Positions 21,641-33,216 of a stretch of DNA of 64,000 nt are shown one piece after another. The translations under genes were made by a program, and so were the position numbers. The stretch's first letter is position 1; every line of letters begins with the position of its first letter. Source of the stretch: Phytophthora sp. 'mugwort' (Eukaryota > Oomycota > Peronosporomycetes > Peronosporales > Peronosporaceae); NCBI GenBank assembly GCA_033558025.1, contig JAUCEF010000005.1, positions 6,820,001 through 6,884,000 of the forward strand, given 5' to 3'. Under the pieces are notes generated by a model. That model had not been told where the DNA came from, searched no databases, and was given only the letters and a program-made list of their open reading frames with translations.

Positions 21641-22672
21641 ACCTTTTTCGTGTATAGCGGGACAGGAGCCCCCCCCCCTCTTACCGAAGCCGGAGGCGTA
21701 GGTAGCTTACCTACTATTCTAACACGGCGAGTAATGCAGCGAGCCTGTGCGAGATGAGCGGAGGCGCTACTACTGGAGCGTAGCGTAGGTAGCTTTTCTC
21801 AGTAGTGTAGCGAGCTCTTGAGCGAGCGAAACGGGCACCTTCCAAACTTTTATTACCGCCTGCAAAGCGGGCAGCACTCGGGTAGTCCGGTTTGAAGTTA
21901 AAGAGCAAAAGATACCCATTCGCGACTACTAAGTTGACGTGCGAAGATTGGCCAGCTAGCTTTAAGTAAGTTCGAAGGATATTCTTATGGCAAGAACAAT
22001 ACTAGAGTCGTAAAGACGAACAACACGGAACGTTATCACATTATTAAGACTTGCAGTTGCGCTAAGGTTGTATGGTTAAAGACAAGACTAGGACAAGCCG
22101 CAATAATGCGACGCAAGCACAATTAAGAGACCCCATTGATCGTATCTAGGAAGGGAGGGGCATGCCCCAGTCGTGGTGAATGTCACTTTGGACCATCGCC
22201 CCCAAACGCTGGATAAGAGTTACCACAGGCGGCGACGAGAGACTTGAGCGTTTTTCCTACGTTTATCCCCCCCCAAAGGACTTGATAGCGGCATCGGCGC
22301 TAAGTCGAACCGTAACCTTTAAGGCAAAACTAAAAGTGGAGAAGGCCGCAGCAGCAGAAGCTCCAACTCAGTTTGCCATAAGAGAAACCAAAAGAGACAG
22401 ACGACATAAGGGATCAAAGGAACCATACGATGATTGAATTTGGAAGTGCAAATTTTGAAAGCAGCTGTAACTTCAAATCCAACTGCACCAAAGTGTTTTA
22501 AGCCACAAATGTGAAAGGTCGTAATTGAAAGGTCGCATACTATCTTGGGCTCCGTTCAAATGGAAACCAGATAGGACGGCTCATATGTGAGCAATATAAA
22601 CATAGGATAGGATGTGCCTGGGCATATGTGAGAAAGGATAGGATAGGCGATGTGCTTGAAGTTTAATGGGAG

Positions 22673-22881
22673 TGTTAGAGTGCTATGATTGGACTACATA
22701 GCTACAAATTAAAAAGTGCAAACACATCCTACTTTACAGAGGTACTTAAAAGTAAACCTATGATGGGCACCAATGACACGCCGAGGGATGTTGTGCGAGG
22801 AGGACGCGTGGTACGGAGCCCGCCTTTGACGCTATCCCCCTCACTTTTAAACTGACGGCCAACTAGCTAATCAGTATAATA
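22673..22881 (+). repeat. 3' LTR of the Copia element
   Basis: It starts TGTTAGAGTGC and ends CAGTATAATA, and is the partner of 15254-15462 with many substitutions but equal length. The purine-rich AATGGGAG just before it is a plausible polypurine tract. GCGTC follows as target duplication. Confidence 0.8.
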
Positions 22882-22984
22882 GCGTCGTCTCGTCCAGCTG
22901 CTTGTATACGCCGTCATCTTCTGCGCCAGCTCTGAGATGGGCTGCGTCGTGCAGATGCCTGCCACCAGCTACATCTCACCGCCA

Positions 22985-23340
22985 CATCTTCGATCAGTGT
23001 CAACAGGAATTCGTTGTATAACTTGTTCTCGCCGTTGATTGGATTACGCATGAACGGCACGCCTTGTACGACTGGCCATTGATGTTTCTGTACACCTTTG
23101 CCTGCTCGTTCACGGCCGTAGCATTGCGACCCATACTTTTGTTGGTCTCAGGTATTTGACGGCGCGCGGGAAGTTCCACGAGGGGACAAGGCTTCATCGC
23201 CCTTGTGAATCTGCCTCCATGATCCGAGGGGAACGACTTGCCGCGCTTCTTGTACTCCTTCTTGTGCTACTGTACCAGCTCCTTCAGGTCGCTGGCCGCT
23301 GGGCAGGAGCTCAACGTCAAACGCCATGTCGAACATCATG
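22985..23340 (-). pseudogene. unidentified degraded coding remnant
   Basis: The minus strand has two overlapping protein-like frames. One (23197-23060) reads through NKSMGRNATAVNEQAKVYRN and then shifts to one (23065-22985) that reads GVPFMRNPINGENKLYNEF. The composition is that of a genuine, single ancestral ORF with one indel near 23060. I do not recognise the family. The stretch 23.34-24.79 kb that follows holds only a serine-rich, low-complexity plus-strand frame (24055-24384) and no recognisable gene. Confidence 0.4.
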
Positions 23341-25403
23341 TGGCGCGCCTACTTCATGACCGCAGCTCCGCCTGGCAGTCCATCTAGCTTTGCATCTCCC
23401 GTGTTGTCTTCTCCGTTTGCCATCTTAATATGATGTTGGGGATAAAAGGACTGCGAGTCACCCTTTCAAAAAGTTTTTTTTTATCGAGACCCTTTGGCAT
23501 TTTCCTCACAGGTTATTGCACCGAAATATGTACTTCTATGGATGAGTATCCTCACCGTTCCGAGTACCTAAGCGGGGCTCATACAAACTTAAGTCAGACG
23601 GTTCAAATCTTCCGACCATTTGCCAAATACATACAAAAGTCAAGTATGTAGGATAAATTAGGTCTTCTGATTAGACCAAATTGAGGACGGATGTCATGCC
23701 ACGCCAACGAGAGCAGGCGAGCATGCCTGTGGTTTGGCTGCCGTGTGCGTAGCACGCGGATGCAAATCCAGGACCCAGCATTGCCCCCCCTAGAGGGATT
23801 AGGGTTCTGTCATCAGCGAGCGTAAGCGAGCATTTGAAGGGGGGGGTAGGGACAGGGGAAAGATTAGATGTGTCAACCCGTCGGAACGTGTAGGGAGGTC
23901 GGGATCGTCACGATGTCGACTAAGCTCGACGGGAGTGGCTCCGTACACACTCTGAGAAAAGGGTCATCGGCGGGGCAACAGTGGGACAGTGTATCCCCTA
24001 TTCAACACAGATGGTATCAACCTAAACCAACGACCTCCTACTCTGTGAAATTTAGTGGCTGCCAATTCCCCCCTCTCGCCCCCATTCGAATTTCCAGCCG
24101 CCCCACGCAGCAGCACAGGCCCCGCAAGCAGCGTTGCCATCGGAGATGCTACGACGTCACGTCGTCACGCCCGTACCGTCGACGACGGTTTTGGAAATAG
24201 CGGGAGTGAGGAATGCGTCTCCTTCGCCAGCCATTGGAGTCGAGTGGACGGCGAGAGCAACTCAGACTCGGAGACCCTTCCACCTGCGAAAGCACGCACC
24301 TTGAAGAAACGTGAGGGTGATCGGCACACAGCAAGCAGACACAAGAAACGACGAAAGGGAAGGTCTTTGCGGCGGTCGGCATGATTCTGGAGGTGATCGG
24401 CCTCTTCAGCCTCCTCGATGGATTCGGGGGAGGAAACCAACGCCTCAGCTTCTACATCATCTGTGCCTGCTGACGACGAAGAGGTCGAAGGTGTTGCGCG
24501 TGATGATCTCGTGGTCGTCCCCGAGTTGGATGTGAAATAATTTGCAGATTAGGATGAACCTTAACGTTACTTGGCGAGCTACAGCAAGACGACGTACCAG
24601 GTAAGTGCTATCGTTCGTGGAATGTGTCACACTCTTGGACTGATATTCTCGCATGTTGGTTCTAATTACGGTCGTTTCAATTTGCGCAGCTGTACTCTGT
24701 TCGCACAGTCACTCCCTTTCGCCAGCGAAATGAGCGAATTAGAAAGAGATGAACGCCAGTCAAGAAGGTCCCGGAGGATATAACATTCTACAACAAGATG
24801 TATGTGTGCACAAACCACGCTCCAAGAAATGATAGAGGTCGCAGCACGCGCGCCGTAGCATTCAAGGAAGATCGGATGTCCTGCGCAGGTCAGGTTTTAT
24901 ATTTTGTGGGAGCTGATGCTCCACGATGTACTAAGCATTGTGTTGTGCCCAATCAATGCATGTGTAAAAAAAACGGTGATTGGGAAGTTTGCATTACGAA
25001 GCTGATCACGGGGCACAACCATGAGGTCAGTCATGACGTTTACCAACACTAGCACAAAAAATCGACAAGTCTTAGACGAGAAGGTTCTAGCTACAGTTCG
25101 AACGCTTCATCTCGCCGGGGCGAATCGAAAGCAGATCCATTGTGTTGATTACCGAGAACACAACTGTGGGGCCGCAGATAAAGGATATCCACAGCTTGGT
25201 CTCCAGGCTCCAGCAGAAATCGTACATTTTCCCGACGATGGAGGAGCGTATTCATCCTATTTCTTGAGCAATTTCTGCCAAATCCGGAAACGTTACGCAG
25301 AGGTACCGTAACATTGTGCCGTTCAGTTGATGCGGGAGAACTCTTTCATTTGTGTTCTGTTGTGTAGGGTGTCGTACAGTTCATTTCGATTCAGTCGTCG
25401 GAC

Positions 25404-26131
25404 TTGCGCGCAACATTCGAGCATTTTCCCGAGATCCGCCTTATAGATGCCACCCATGGTACCAATGCTTCGAGCTACAAGCTTTTCAGTTTCATGATTC
25501 ACGACGCAATGGGCAAGGGTCAACACGTCCAGGTGAGGCTCTCTGACTGGTTAACATTTTGTTCACGTTATGTGCCAGCTCAAACTGTGTATAATGCTTC
25601 CGTTACGATATTAACACCGTCATTGGAATGTGGTCTGCTTTGGACAACCACAACATTGCCTGCTCGAAATGAAAGGAAGGAAACGTTACGAGTGGACGGC
25701 AAGCGGTCAAAGAAAGTTGTCCACCGAACGACTCCATGGAGGTTATTACGATTGACGAAGCTTTCACGGTGCTGTTGGTGCTGGAAGAAGAATTTCCTTG
25801 CGTGAGCATTCTTTTTTGTCATTTGCACGTAGTAAAGTACTTGCAAGAGGATGTGGCCGAGGAAACGTACAACCTGGACGCTTGGACGAAGAAGGCGGTG
25901 AAATGGTTGATTCAGTTGCTGACGAGCGCGCCTACACAGAAGTCCTACGACGACGTTAATACGACGATGAAGGTTGTTTTACGGTCGGAGAGAAAAGTGC
26001 TCAAGTGGTTTTATTACTTTAATCGCAACTGGACTGAATGCAAGGCGACGTGGATCTCGATTTTTCGGGGGAACGTGCCGCATATGGGGAACCAGACTAG
26101 CACCAGGTTTGTACAAGTCGATGTGTGCTAG
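25404..26131 (+). pseudogene. MULE transposase core relic
   Basis: The first frame (25404-25530) reads IRLIDATHGTNASSYKLFSF and MIHDAMGKGQHVQ, the first catalytic Asp region of the MULE domain. A second frame from 25736 reads ITIDEAFTVLLVLEEEFPCV and LFCHLHVVKYLQ, the second Asp and the C-x-x-H block. It continues with WTECKATWISIFRGNVPHMG. The frame changes and stops between 25540 and 25736 show that it is not functional. Confidence 0.8.
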
Positions 26132-27060
26132 TGTATGCCTTCGAGTAATCGACTAATTCGCTGTATCTGCTTCTGTGTAGGCTTGAATCAAGATGACAAA
26201 AATTGAAGACTGGTAAATGGATGTACAACTCTCGATGATTGGGTAGCGGCGATTCTCTGTTGGCAGACTGTGAACGAGAAGATTTGGGCAAAAACCGGCA
26301 AGGAAATCAGGGTGTACATGAACAATGAGTACGACGCGAAGACGAAATTGCTCTTGTGTCCCGACACCCTGTTGAATTGGTGAAGCAGCAGTATGAGTTC
26401 GCGTTGCTGTCCACCACAGAGTATCGATACTATCCAATGGGCCACTACGTACTGATGCATACGCGGATGGTAAGGACGATGATATCCCGACGAGTACATG
26501 CTGAAACACATTACTTGGTTACAGGAAAGGTCACTGGCCGTAGCTCTCTCGTTTCGAAGACCATTATTCATCCGCGATGGCTTGTGAAGAATTAGAAAAA
26601 ACTGAGAAGAGAGAGCATGGACGAAGTGGAGGTATCCTTCGACGACAGGATCATTCGCGCCGATGGTGAACGACGAGCAAAGCCTCAAACGAAGAAATAC
26701 AACGAATTGATTAGAATAGGGAGACAGATTGCAGATACTGGGTTCACATGGGGAACTCCTGTACACGGAGGCCTGCAGCTCCTGCTGTCAAATATTCTGG
26801 AAGTTGTGCGATGTGGAAACTGCCCACGTTGGTTAAACTGTTCTTGTATAGATCTCGTCCTTGCGCTCTGATCCGCTTCTACAAGGATGAGCGCGAAATA
26901 TATGCTTCCCCTCAGGTTGCACGTGTTTGATCGTGAAACGCTCCAAGAAGCAAATATATGGGCAGAGCGGCAGACAACGGCCTAAAGCATGCATATGACA
27001 GGAGATACGAGCTCTGGGCAACAACAATTGGACACAGACGATCGGAAGTTGTGTTTTTTT

Positions 27061-27340
27061 GCCGTAATTAATTACGACACCGACCACTGGTGCGCAGCGG
27101 CGGTGAACTTCTTGGAGTTCGCGGTGAGCATATTTGACCTACAACAATAGGAGACCGATTCACCGTGCTGAGAACTTACCTCAGGACAGAGCTCCTTCCG
27201 TTGTTGTCGACACCACCGTCCCCCAAGCTCTACATTATCAAACAAGCGGAATGGGTCACACAGGTGGACATCTACACCTGCGGGGTCTTCGTGATTATGT
27301 TCTTCGATCTGCTCGTTCTAGATGTCGACTCGACACGACA
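27061..27340 (+). pseudogene. Ulp1/C48 cysteine protease relic of the MULE
   Basis: The catalytic triad of a Ulp1-type deSUMOylase-like protease can be traced. His is in YDTDHW (CAC at 27085-27087), Asp is in SIFDLQQ (GAC at 27136-27138), and Cys is in YTCGVFVIMFFDLLV (TGC at 27279-27281), preceded by a Gln/Thr-rich approach. A stop codon at 27148-27150 and a frame change separate His-Asp from Cys. The fold and order match the family although the protein can no longer be made. Confidence 0.72.
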
Positions 27341-28282
27341 CTAGCAATGTTGTACTTCCGCTACAGGTTCATTAGACAATCTTAATATCAAAGTAAGCGT
27401 GGTATTTGGTTCTCTTAAACGTTTCCATGCCTAAATTCTCTTCGGCCTGTCAAGAAGACCCGAGCAAGTCGCCGTAGCGAGATGTACATCTAAGCTAGAG
27501 GACTTAGTAAAATTTCTTTTATTGTTTGTCAACCATCACCCTTGTTTGCGCGACGTTTTTTACGCGCTTGCATAGGACGCTCAACGCAAAAATGCATCGA
27601 CTATGATGTGAACCCTGCCCGGCATATGGTGAGGCTATTCAACACCTGGCGAGGTTATCCACTCGAAAGGACACCAAACTGTGCCATACTGTGTACGACC
27701 CTAACCTTATACACAGTTCGTCATCTCAGAGTGTTTACGGAGCCTCAGCCCACTCATTGTGTCCACGGAGTCTCTGTCTAAGCTTTGAAGAGATACAGTA
27801 CACGTACAAATGCAATTTGTATAAGAATACGCCTTTATAGCAAATATCACTGTGGATATTAGTTTTATCCTTCTCGAATCAGAAGGTATACAGGAAATCA
27901 CTTTCAGGCGTTATTCAGCTATCCAATGCTCCAAACATTATTTCTTATGCTAATATTAGCACATTTTTTACAGCATTTGCATTCAGCATCATTCATTATG
28001 GCACAGATAGCGAATGAGGCTGGAATCATTATGTTCCCACAGTATGGAGGTTGGCTATATCTGAAAGCGCGTGAGTTTGGGGGGAGGACGGCTAGAACCA
28101 GAGTGAGCCGCCCCCCGCAGTTCGGGCGGATGGAGGCCGCGTAGCCTCCTCAACCGCCGTACGTCTGCTTTATATTAGTTTCACTGTACTATACTAATTC
28201 TGTATTGTTCTAGATCCACATCCTAGTGACTACCTTTATAGCCAATCCGCATACACTGGCCAACAGTTCTCGAAGTGAACCC

Positions 28283-28672
28283 TGCAGCGGGGCTGCGTAG
28301 CGTAATGCGTCAGAGGAAGACGTATGACTCCCCGAGTCTTAGCTGTGGCTATTCTAACCCGTAAGGTCTCCGAAGAGGTTTAGATCGCTCTAGTTATACC
28401 ACTATAGACTCAAAGAGCCAGTATTCCTAAACCTAGGGCAATACTCTCTTTAATGTTAAAACTGAACTGGTATTTGTTTGCATATCTGCGGCGAAGCCGC
28501 CTGTCGTGTAAATGTATGACTCTAGCTATCTACCATAATTAAACCTCGCCAAATGCATATCGAGTGGCCCTGTGGCCACGTACGGAAATCCCGTTAATCC
28601 AAGTGGTACCAAGTACCACTTACTACACGTAGCACGGCTACACTCGTGTTACCTTCGTGTAACCTCGTTACA
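28283..28672 (-). repeat. 3' LTR of the Gypsy element (390 bp)
   Basis: It starts TGCAGCGGGGCTGCGTAG and ends GTAACCTCGTTACA. Compared with the other LTR it has about 85 extra bases (around 28405-28500) and a 26-bp insertion at 28596-28621 that forms a hairpin of AAGTGGTAC and GTACCACTT. Confidence 0.9.
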
Positions 28673-28684
28673 CCCTCCCCCACC
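28673..28684 (-). promoter_or_regulatory. polypurine tract of the Gypsy element
   Basis: On the minus strand GGTGGGGGAGGG lies directly in front of the 3' LTR, the position and composition of a plus-strand priming tract. Confidence 0.75.
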
Positions 28685-29119
28685 GAACCGTGGACACCGA
28701 ATCCACGAGAGTCTGATTGGATCAATCGAAAAAGGCCTGGAACCTTACGCTCCAACAGCGTTTCACCGTTCGTGCCGCAACGAGTGTTCACACTCAGATG
28801 TCAACAGCCAATTAATCTTTTGACCTCCCTCGTTCGCCTCCGGTACCAGCCCTCGCCGCGGGCTAAACCTCTCTGTGTCTCCGACACCTTCGTTATCCTC
28901 GTCATCCCGCACGGGAGACGTCTCTGACCTTCTGCGCCACCCGCACCCCCCACGGCTCTCGGTGCAAGTGTATCACTCAGCGCACAAGCGCCAATATGGT
29001 CAAAAGGCCATGAGTAGAGGCAGCGAAGCCGCTGGAGGCAGTGCCACGTACGCTTTACGCGAGACGCCCTCTTTAACGATCTTGACGGAGGTGAAGAGGA
29101 GGTCGACTACACTGAGTCC

Positions 29120-30490
29120 ATGACCAGTAGTAGCCCTGTCCGCTCGCCGAGCCCGCGCCGCCAACTGCGCGCTCCGAATCTGTTCGAGCTCTCGACTCCA
29201 CGAGTCCTGCACAATGCGCCTCCGCTACCTTCGCGGGGAACAACAGATGATCCCAGGGGATCTGGTGTCGTCGCCAATCCTTTGGACGAAGTCCAGGAGC
29301 AACAGCTCGCGGCTGATCCGCAGCTCCCACGTTCGAGGCTACCTATGGCTCGGTCATTGCTTACCCCGTCGCGTCGTGACTATGACTTTGAGCCTCGCGA
29401 TCCCAGCGAAGTGGCTCGCCGAGCAGCATCGGAGTTGCTTAAAACATATGTGGTTGGGCCGGCGGCCACAGCACCCGACGAGCTCGCCGCTCGAGAGTCT
29501 CTCAGAGAGAGATACATGACTCCTCAAGTGACTACTCAGCTCGAGTATCGTGAGCGCCTGCAAGTGCAAGCTCGGCACGGATCGGTTCCACAGATGCGGA
29601 GTTACCCAGTCGTGCTCCTGCCAGGAGAGACGTCTTGGGAAGACGATGGGCAGTTCCAAAGTTGGGTGGATGGAGCTCGCAAGCTCTCTTGCATTGATGC
29701 CTTCTGGGCTAGTTTCAGTGAAACTGATGTTCGAGTCGAACGAACGGGTCGACTTCGGTTCGAGTTCGCGAAACTCAAGGCGAAACGCCAATTACCCCCT
29801 GCCTACCGGCCTCGCCCCCAGGGCTCTCTCGCACTCGGTGCTTCTGCTGTCACAGCTAGCCGCTGTCACGCTCGTGAGGCCGCCCCTCTTCAAGACCAGA
29901 GCGACAATTCTGCTGCTGGTCTTGGCCCCCCATCGGCTATTGCCGGGAAGCGCCAGGCGAGCGACGCCTCGGTCGCTGGCCATCGGGGCCTATTGATCGC
30001 GTCGATCGAAAGCGTCCACGACGTCAGGGCAATCTTGCCGGAGGCGAACCTCGTACTCCCAAGCATTCTGTGAGTGAGGATAGCCCCTCCACTTCACAAG
30101 ATATTGGGTACGACCCTGGTGACGACGCCGCGCCACTAAGCGCTCCACATGATAGTGGGAAGTTCCAGCCTTAGCGCTGCGAAGGCTGGAACTTCGTGCT
30201 GCGAGTCGCAGTTATCTGCAGCGGTTGAGAGGCGGGTGCAGACCCTGTTCGACTCGCTACAGTGGGCGACGAGTCATCGTGATCGTCTCGCTGACGAGAT
30301 CGATACTGTGCATCATCGGGTCGACTGGTTTCAGTCTCCTGCTCGTCGCTTCGAAGCGCTTCACCGTTCGCTCGCTGAGCTACGCGGTCAGTTGGACCTC
30401 CCCGTGCGCCTCCAGCGCTTTGGCCAGCCCCCCGCTGCGGCGCCAAACCCTCACCCGAGCCGGGTCTCGATATGGCTTAAGGAAGCCTAC
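29120..30490 (+). CDS. opposite-strand ORF region inside the Gypsy element (unknown function)
   Basis: An open frame of 317 codons runs from ATG 29120 to 30073 on the plus strand, opposite to pol. The protein starts Ser/Pro/Arg-rich (SSSPVRSPSPRRQLR), continues with an acidic/helical middle (EVARRAASELLKTYVV) and contains a compact block around LLPGETSWEDDGQFQSWVDG. The frame is also open upstream of the ATG with acidic, coding-like sequence back to about 29060. Near 29.96 kb coding character passes to a neighbouring frame with a basic stretch (DRKRPRRQG) and then, from 30149, to a helical stretch (SHRDRLADEIDTVHHRVDWF) that reaches about 30490. The region was thus probably one gene of about 480-500 codons, now frameshifted. 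The last 280 bases overlap the end of integrase on the other strand. I know no named family for it. Confidence 0.55.
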
Positions 30491-31847
30491 CTAAAACACG
30501 GGGTGTGTACGCATCTTATTCGGAAGATTGAGCGTGCACGCGAGGCCCTTCCTGGCCACGACCTTAAAAGGTCCAATGAAGCGCGGGCGCAACTTGGTCT
30601 TAAAGATTGCAGGCACTGCATGTGTAGGTAGGTTTTTAGCGCTTAATAATGCTTTGTCACCCACGTTAGACACTTCAATGTTGCTTCTGCCTTTTGCATC
30701 AGCCTGTTCCTTCTGAACATCTTGGCGTTTAGCCATCGCATCGCGTACTTGTCGTAAGACATTAAAACGCGTAGACACGAACGTGTCAACTTGCCTGCGA
30801 ACTGCAGCTGGGCTGAGATCAGCTAGCCCATCGGCTATCCCTCCCCCACTAAGCCCAAAACCACGGAGTGGCAGCGTCAGCGGGGCGCGAGGGCGTGTGA
30901 GACCGTTCCAATAGAACGGGGTGAAGCCTGTCCAGGCATGCACCGCGCTGTTCAATGAAAACTCAACGAGTGGGAGCATCGAGCTCAATTGCTTGGGTCT
31001 GTCTGCACAGACGCTCCGAAGCATGTCTTCGCCTACGCGATTCACGCGTTCCGTCTACCATCGGTCTGCGGATGGTCCGCTGTGGACATGTCGAGTCGGG
31101 TTCCGAGCACCTTGAAGATCGACGTCCAAAACGTACCCGTGAAACGGGGATCTCGATCCGAGCCAATTGCCTCTGGCAGACCATGCTGTCGAAAGACACT
31201 ATCCATGACCGGCGTGGCTGTTGCTTCTCCATCGATGGAGTTCGGCACCGCCGCTAAATGAGCCATCTTGCTCAATCGGTCAAAGACCACGATGCCCGTG
31301 TTGCTCGCCGCATTCCGTGGCAGGCCGAACGCAAAGTCCCTACTCATGGATTGTCAAACCCCCGTGGGTACAGGCAAGCTGGCCAGCACTGCAACCGAGT
31401 GTGGCGAGGGTTTAACCCGTTGACACGTCTCACACGTGCGTACATACATACTGACCCACTAAAGCTTCGGCCGCCAGTAGTGGGAGCTCACCGAGCTGTA
31501 GGTCTTTTCTCGACCGAGATGACCGCCAAGTAAGGTATCATGTGCCTCATAGAGGATACAATACTTGAGATCCTCTTTGTAAGGAACCCCGACATGTGGG
31601 GTGTCTGCTGAACAGTAATGTAGTACAATAGGCCATCATCGAGAGTGTATCGATGTAGCCTCATGCGCAACCGCGCTGACAGCTTAATGTCTGAGATAGC
31701 AAACTCCGCGCTTCCTAGCGCATGTAGCAGAGCTACGCAGGACTCGTCACGTGCGTACGCAGCGCGGATCGAGTCTGTCACAAACCAAGTCACCGTCGTG
31801 ACGTGAGCGATCTCATAGTCGGGCCTGCGTGATAACGCATCGGCCAA
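30491..31847 (-). pseudogene. Gypsy integrase relic
   Basis: Three minus-strand frames in order. 31847-31488 carries the end of RNase H (MADALSRRPDYE) and the zinc-binding approach. 31347-31042 carries the integrase core with VVFDRLSKMAHLAAVP (first Asp) and GSDRDPRFTGTFW (second Asp) and STADHPQTDG. 31045-30491 carries the C-terminal part with VPAIFKTKLRPRFIGPFKV. A stop codon interrupts the C-terminal extension just below 30491. A one-base deletion follows TDG, immediately before the codon of the catalytic Glu, and shifts the frame. Confidence 0.9.
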
Positions 31848-31859
31848 GATGTTCTGCCT

Positions 31860-33048
31860 GACAGGCTTGTACTACACCTCGAAGTTGTACTACGCAAAGA
31901 AGAAGAGCCAACGGGCCATTCTCTGAGAGAGATGAGGCGACTGCGTCGCAGTGCGTAGCGACACATGATCAGTGTAGATCAGAAACGGCTTGGAGCCGAG
32001 CACGTGAATCCTGCATTGACGAGCACATACTTCATCGCAAGTAGCTTTTTGTCATGAACTGGATAGTTCTTCTCAGCAGCCTTAACCTGGCGAATTTCAA
32101 ACGCGATCACGCGTTCACGCCCTTCAGCGTCTGCTTGCAACAAAGCACTGCCGATGACAAAGTCCGACGCGTCAGAGACGACACTGAAAAGACGATCGGG
32201 GTCTGGCAGGGCCAGGATCGGGGCCTGAAGGAGATTCTCCTTATGGCTTCAAAAGCCGCTTGATGTCCGGTGTCCCAACACCAGTCCACATCCTTCTTAA
32301 GGAGATTGGACAGTGCCATTGCCACCTCAGCATAGTTCGTGCTGTACTTGTGCAAGTCAAGCCCCAGGCCAAGCCACTTCCGTAAGTCTTTCTGGTTCTT
32401 TGGAACCGGCCAGTCTACAATGGTCTTGACCTTTTCGGGGTCCGCTCGGAGGCGCTTCCCAATGAAGCATCCCAGAAAGGGGATCTCTTCAGCGCCGAAG
32501 CCATACTTGTCAATGTTGGCATACAAATTGTGTGTGCGCATGCACTAGAGCACCGCTCGCAGGTGCTCAATGTCGTTCTCCACATCAGTCTTTCCGTGCT
32601 CCGCATGACTGTGGACGAATATATCGTCGAAGTATGTCTGAGCATACGCCCTGTGGGGCCCGAACAGTTCGTCACAAGACGATTGAACATCGCAGGCGCG
32701 TTTGACAGCCCTTGGTGCATTACTAGCCACTCCCAGAGCATACCGCTCGGAGTGCTGACCGCCGTAAGCGGAATATCGCTTGCTCGCATGAGTAACTGAT
32801 AGTATCCATCGACCAAGACGAGGGCACTGACACCTTACACCCCGTCATGTTGTTCCGGAGAACGTCCTTTCTAGGAATAGGCGTTTGGGCCGGAATGGTG
32901 GCCGCGTTGAGCTTATTGAAAGCTTGAACGACTCGCCATTTGCCATCGGCTTTCTGACACAGAACGTAGGCGTTGAGTGCAAAGACTTGCTCTCGCGCAC
33001 CATACCCGCCTCGTGCTTAGCACGGAAGAAACGCGTCAATGACGTCAC
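31860..33048 (-). pseudogene. Gypsy reverse transcriptase and RNase H relic
   Basis: The frame at 33048-32845 has the KADGKWR-like start of the fingers. 32816-32530 has VDGYYQLLM and TPSGMLWEWLVMHQGLSNAP. 32730-32545 has the intact active-site YFDDIFVHS (codons at 32623-32634). 32541-32107 has IPFLGCFIGKRLRADPEKV and KDLRKWLGL and leads to the DASDF-type RNase H start, with FEIRQVKAAEKNYPVHDKKL near 32100-32040. At least four frame changes are needed to read through. Confidence 0.9.
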
Positions 33049-33216
33049 ACTGTTCTCGTGGCAAAGGCCATTGCTTTGTCACGCAGTATTTGGTTCCAGA
33101 TACCAGGTCAATCTCATGACGTACACCTGGATCCAGAGGTAGCCTCGTGGAAGGTTCCTTCGCGACCACGTCTTGATATTCCTTCACCAAAGGGTAGTAC
33201 GGATCCGAGGTGTCCT

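Larger units (their letters stand above)
15254..22881 (+). mobile_element. decayed Ty1/Copia LTR retrotransposon
   Basis: Direct repeats of equal length (209 bp) at both ends, in-order plus-strand gag, integrase, reverse transcriptase and RNase H relics, and flanking 5-bp sequences GCGCC and GCGTC (one mismatch) define a complete but dead Copia insertion of about 7.6 kb. Every domain is broken by stops or frameshifts and the two LTRs have visibly diverged, so the insertion is old. The interior also holds a foreign fragment (about 18.2-19.3 kb) and a GC-rich repeat cluster between RNase H and the 3' LTR. Confidence 0.82.
24798..27390 (+). mobile_element. decayed MULE carrying a Ulp1-type protease
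   Basis: Plus-strand relics in order: an N-terminal FAR1/FLYWCH-like zinc-binding piece (24798-25052, ending TGHNHEVSHDVYQH), a MULE transposase core (25404-26131), and at the far end a C48 Ulp1-type cysteine protease (about 27061-27340). Transposon-borne Ulp1 domains joined to MULE transposases are known from plants (KAONASHI-type). Stops and frameshifts separate all parts. Terminal inverted repeats were not found by eye. The space 27391-28282 to the next element contains no recognisable gene. Confidence 0.72.

Noticed and set aside
23560..23625. Possible tRNA with A-box-like CCTAAGCGG and B-box-like GGTTCAAATCT
   Set aside because: No acceptor or T stem can be paired convincingly, so it is not reported as a tRNA.
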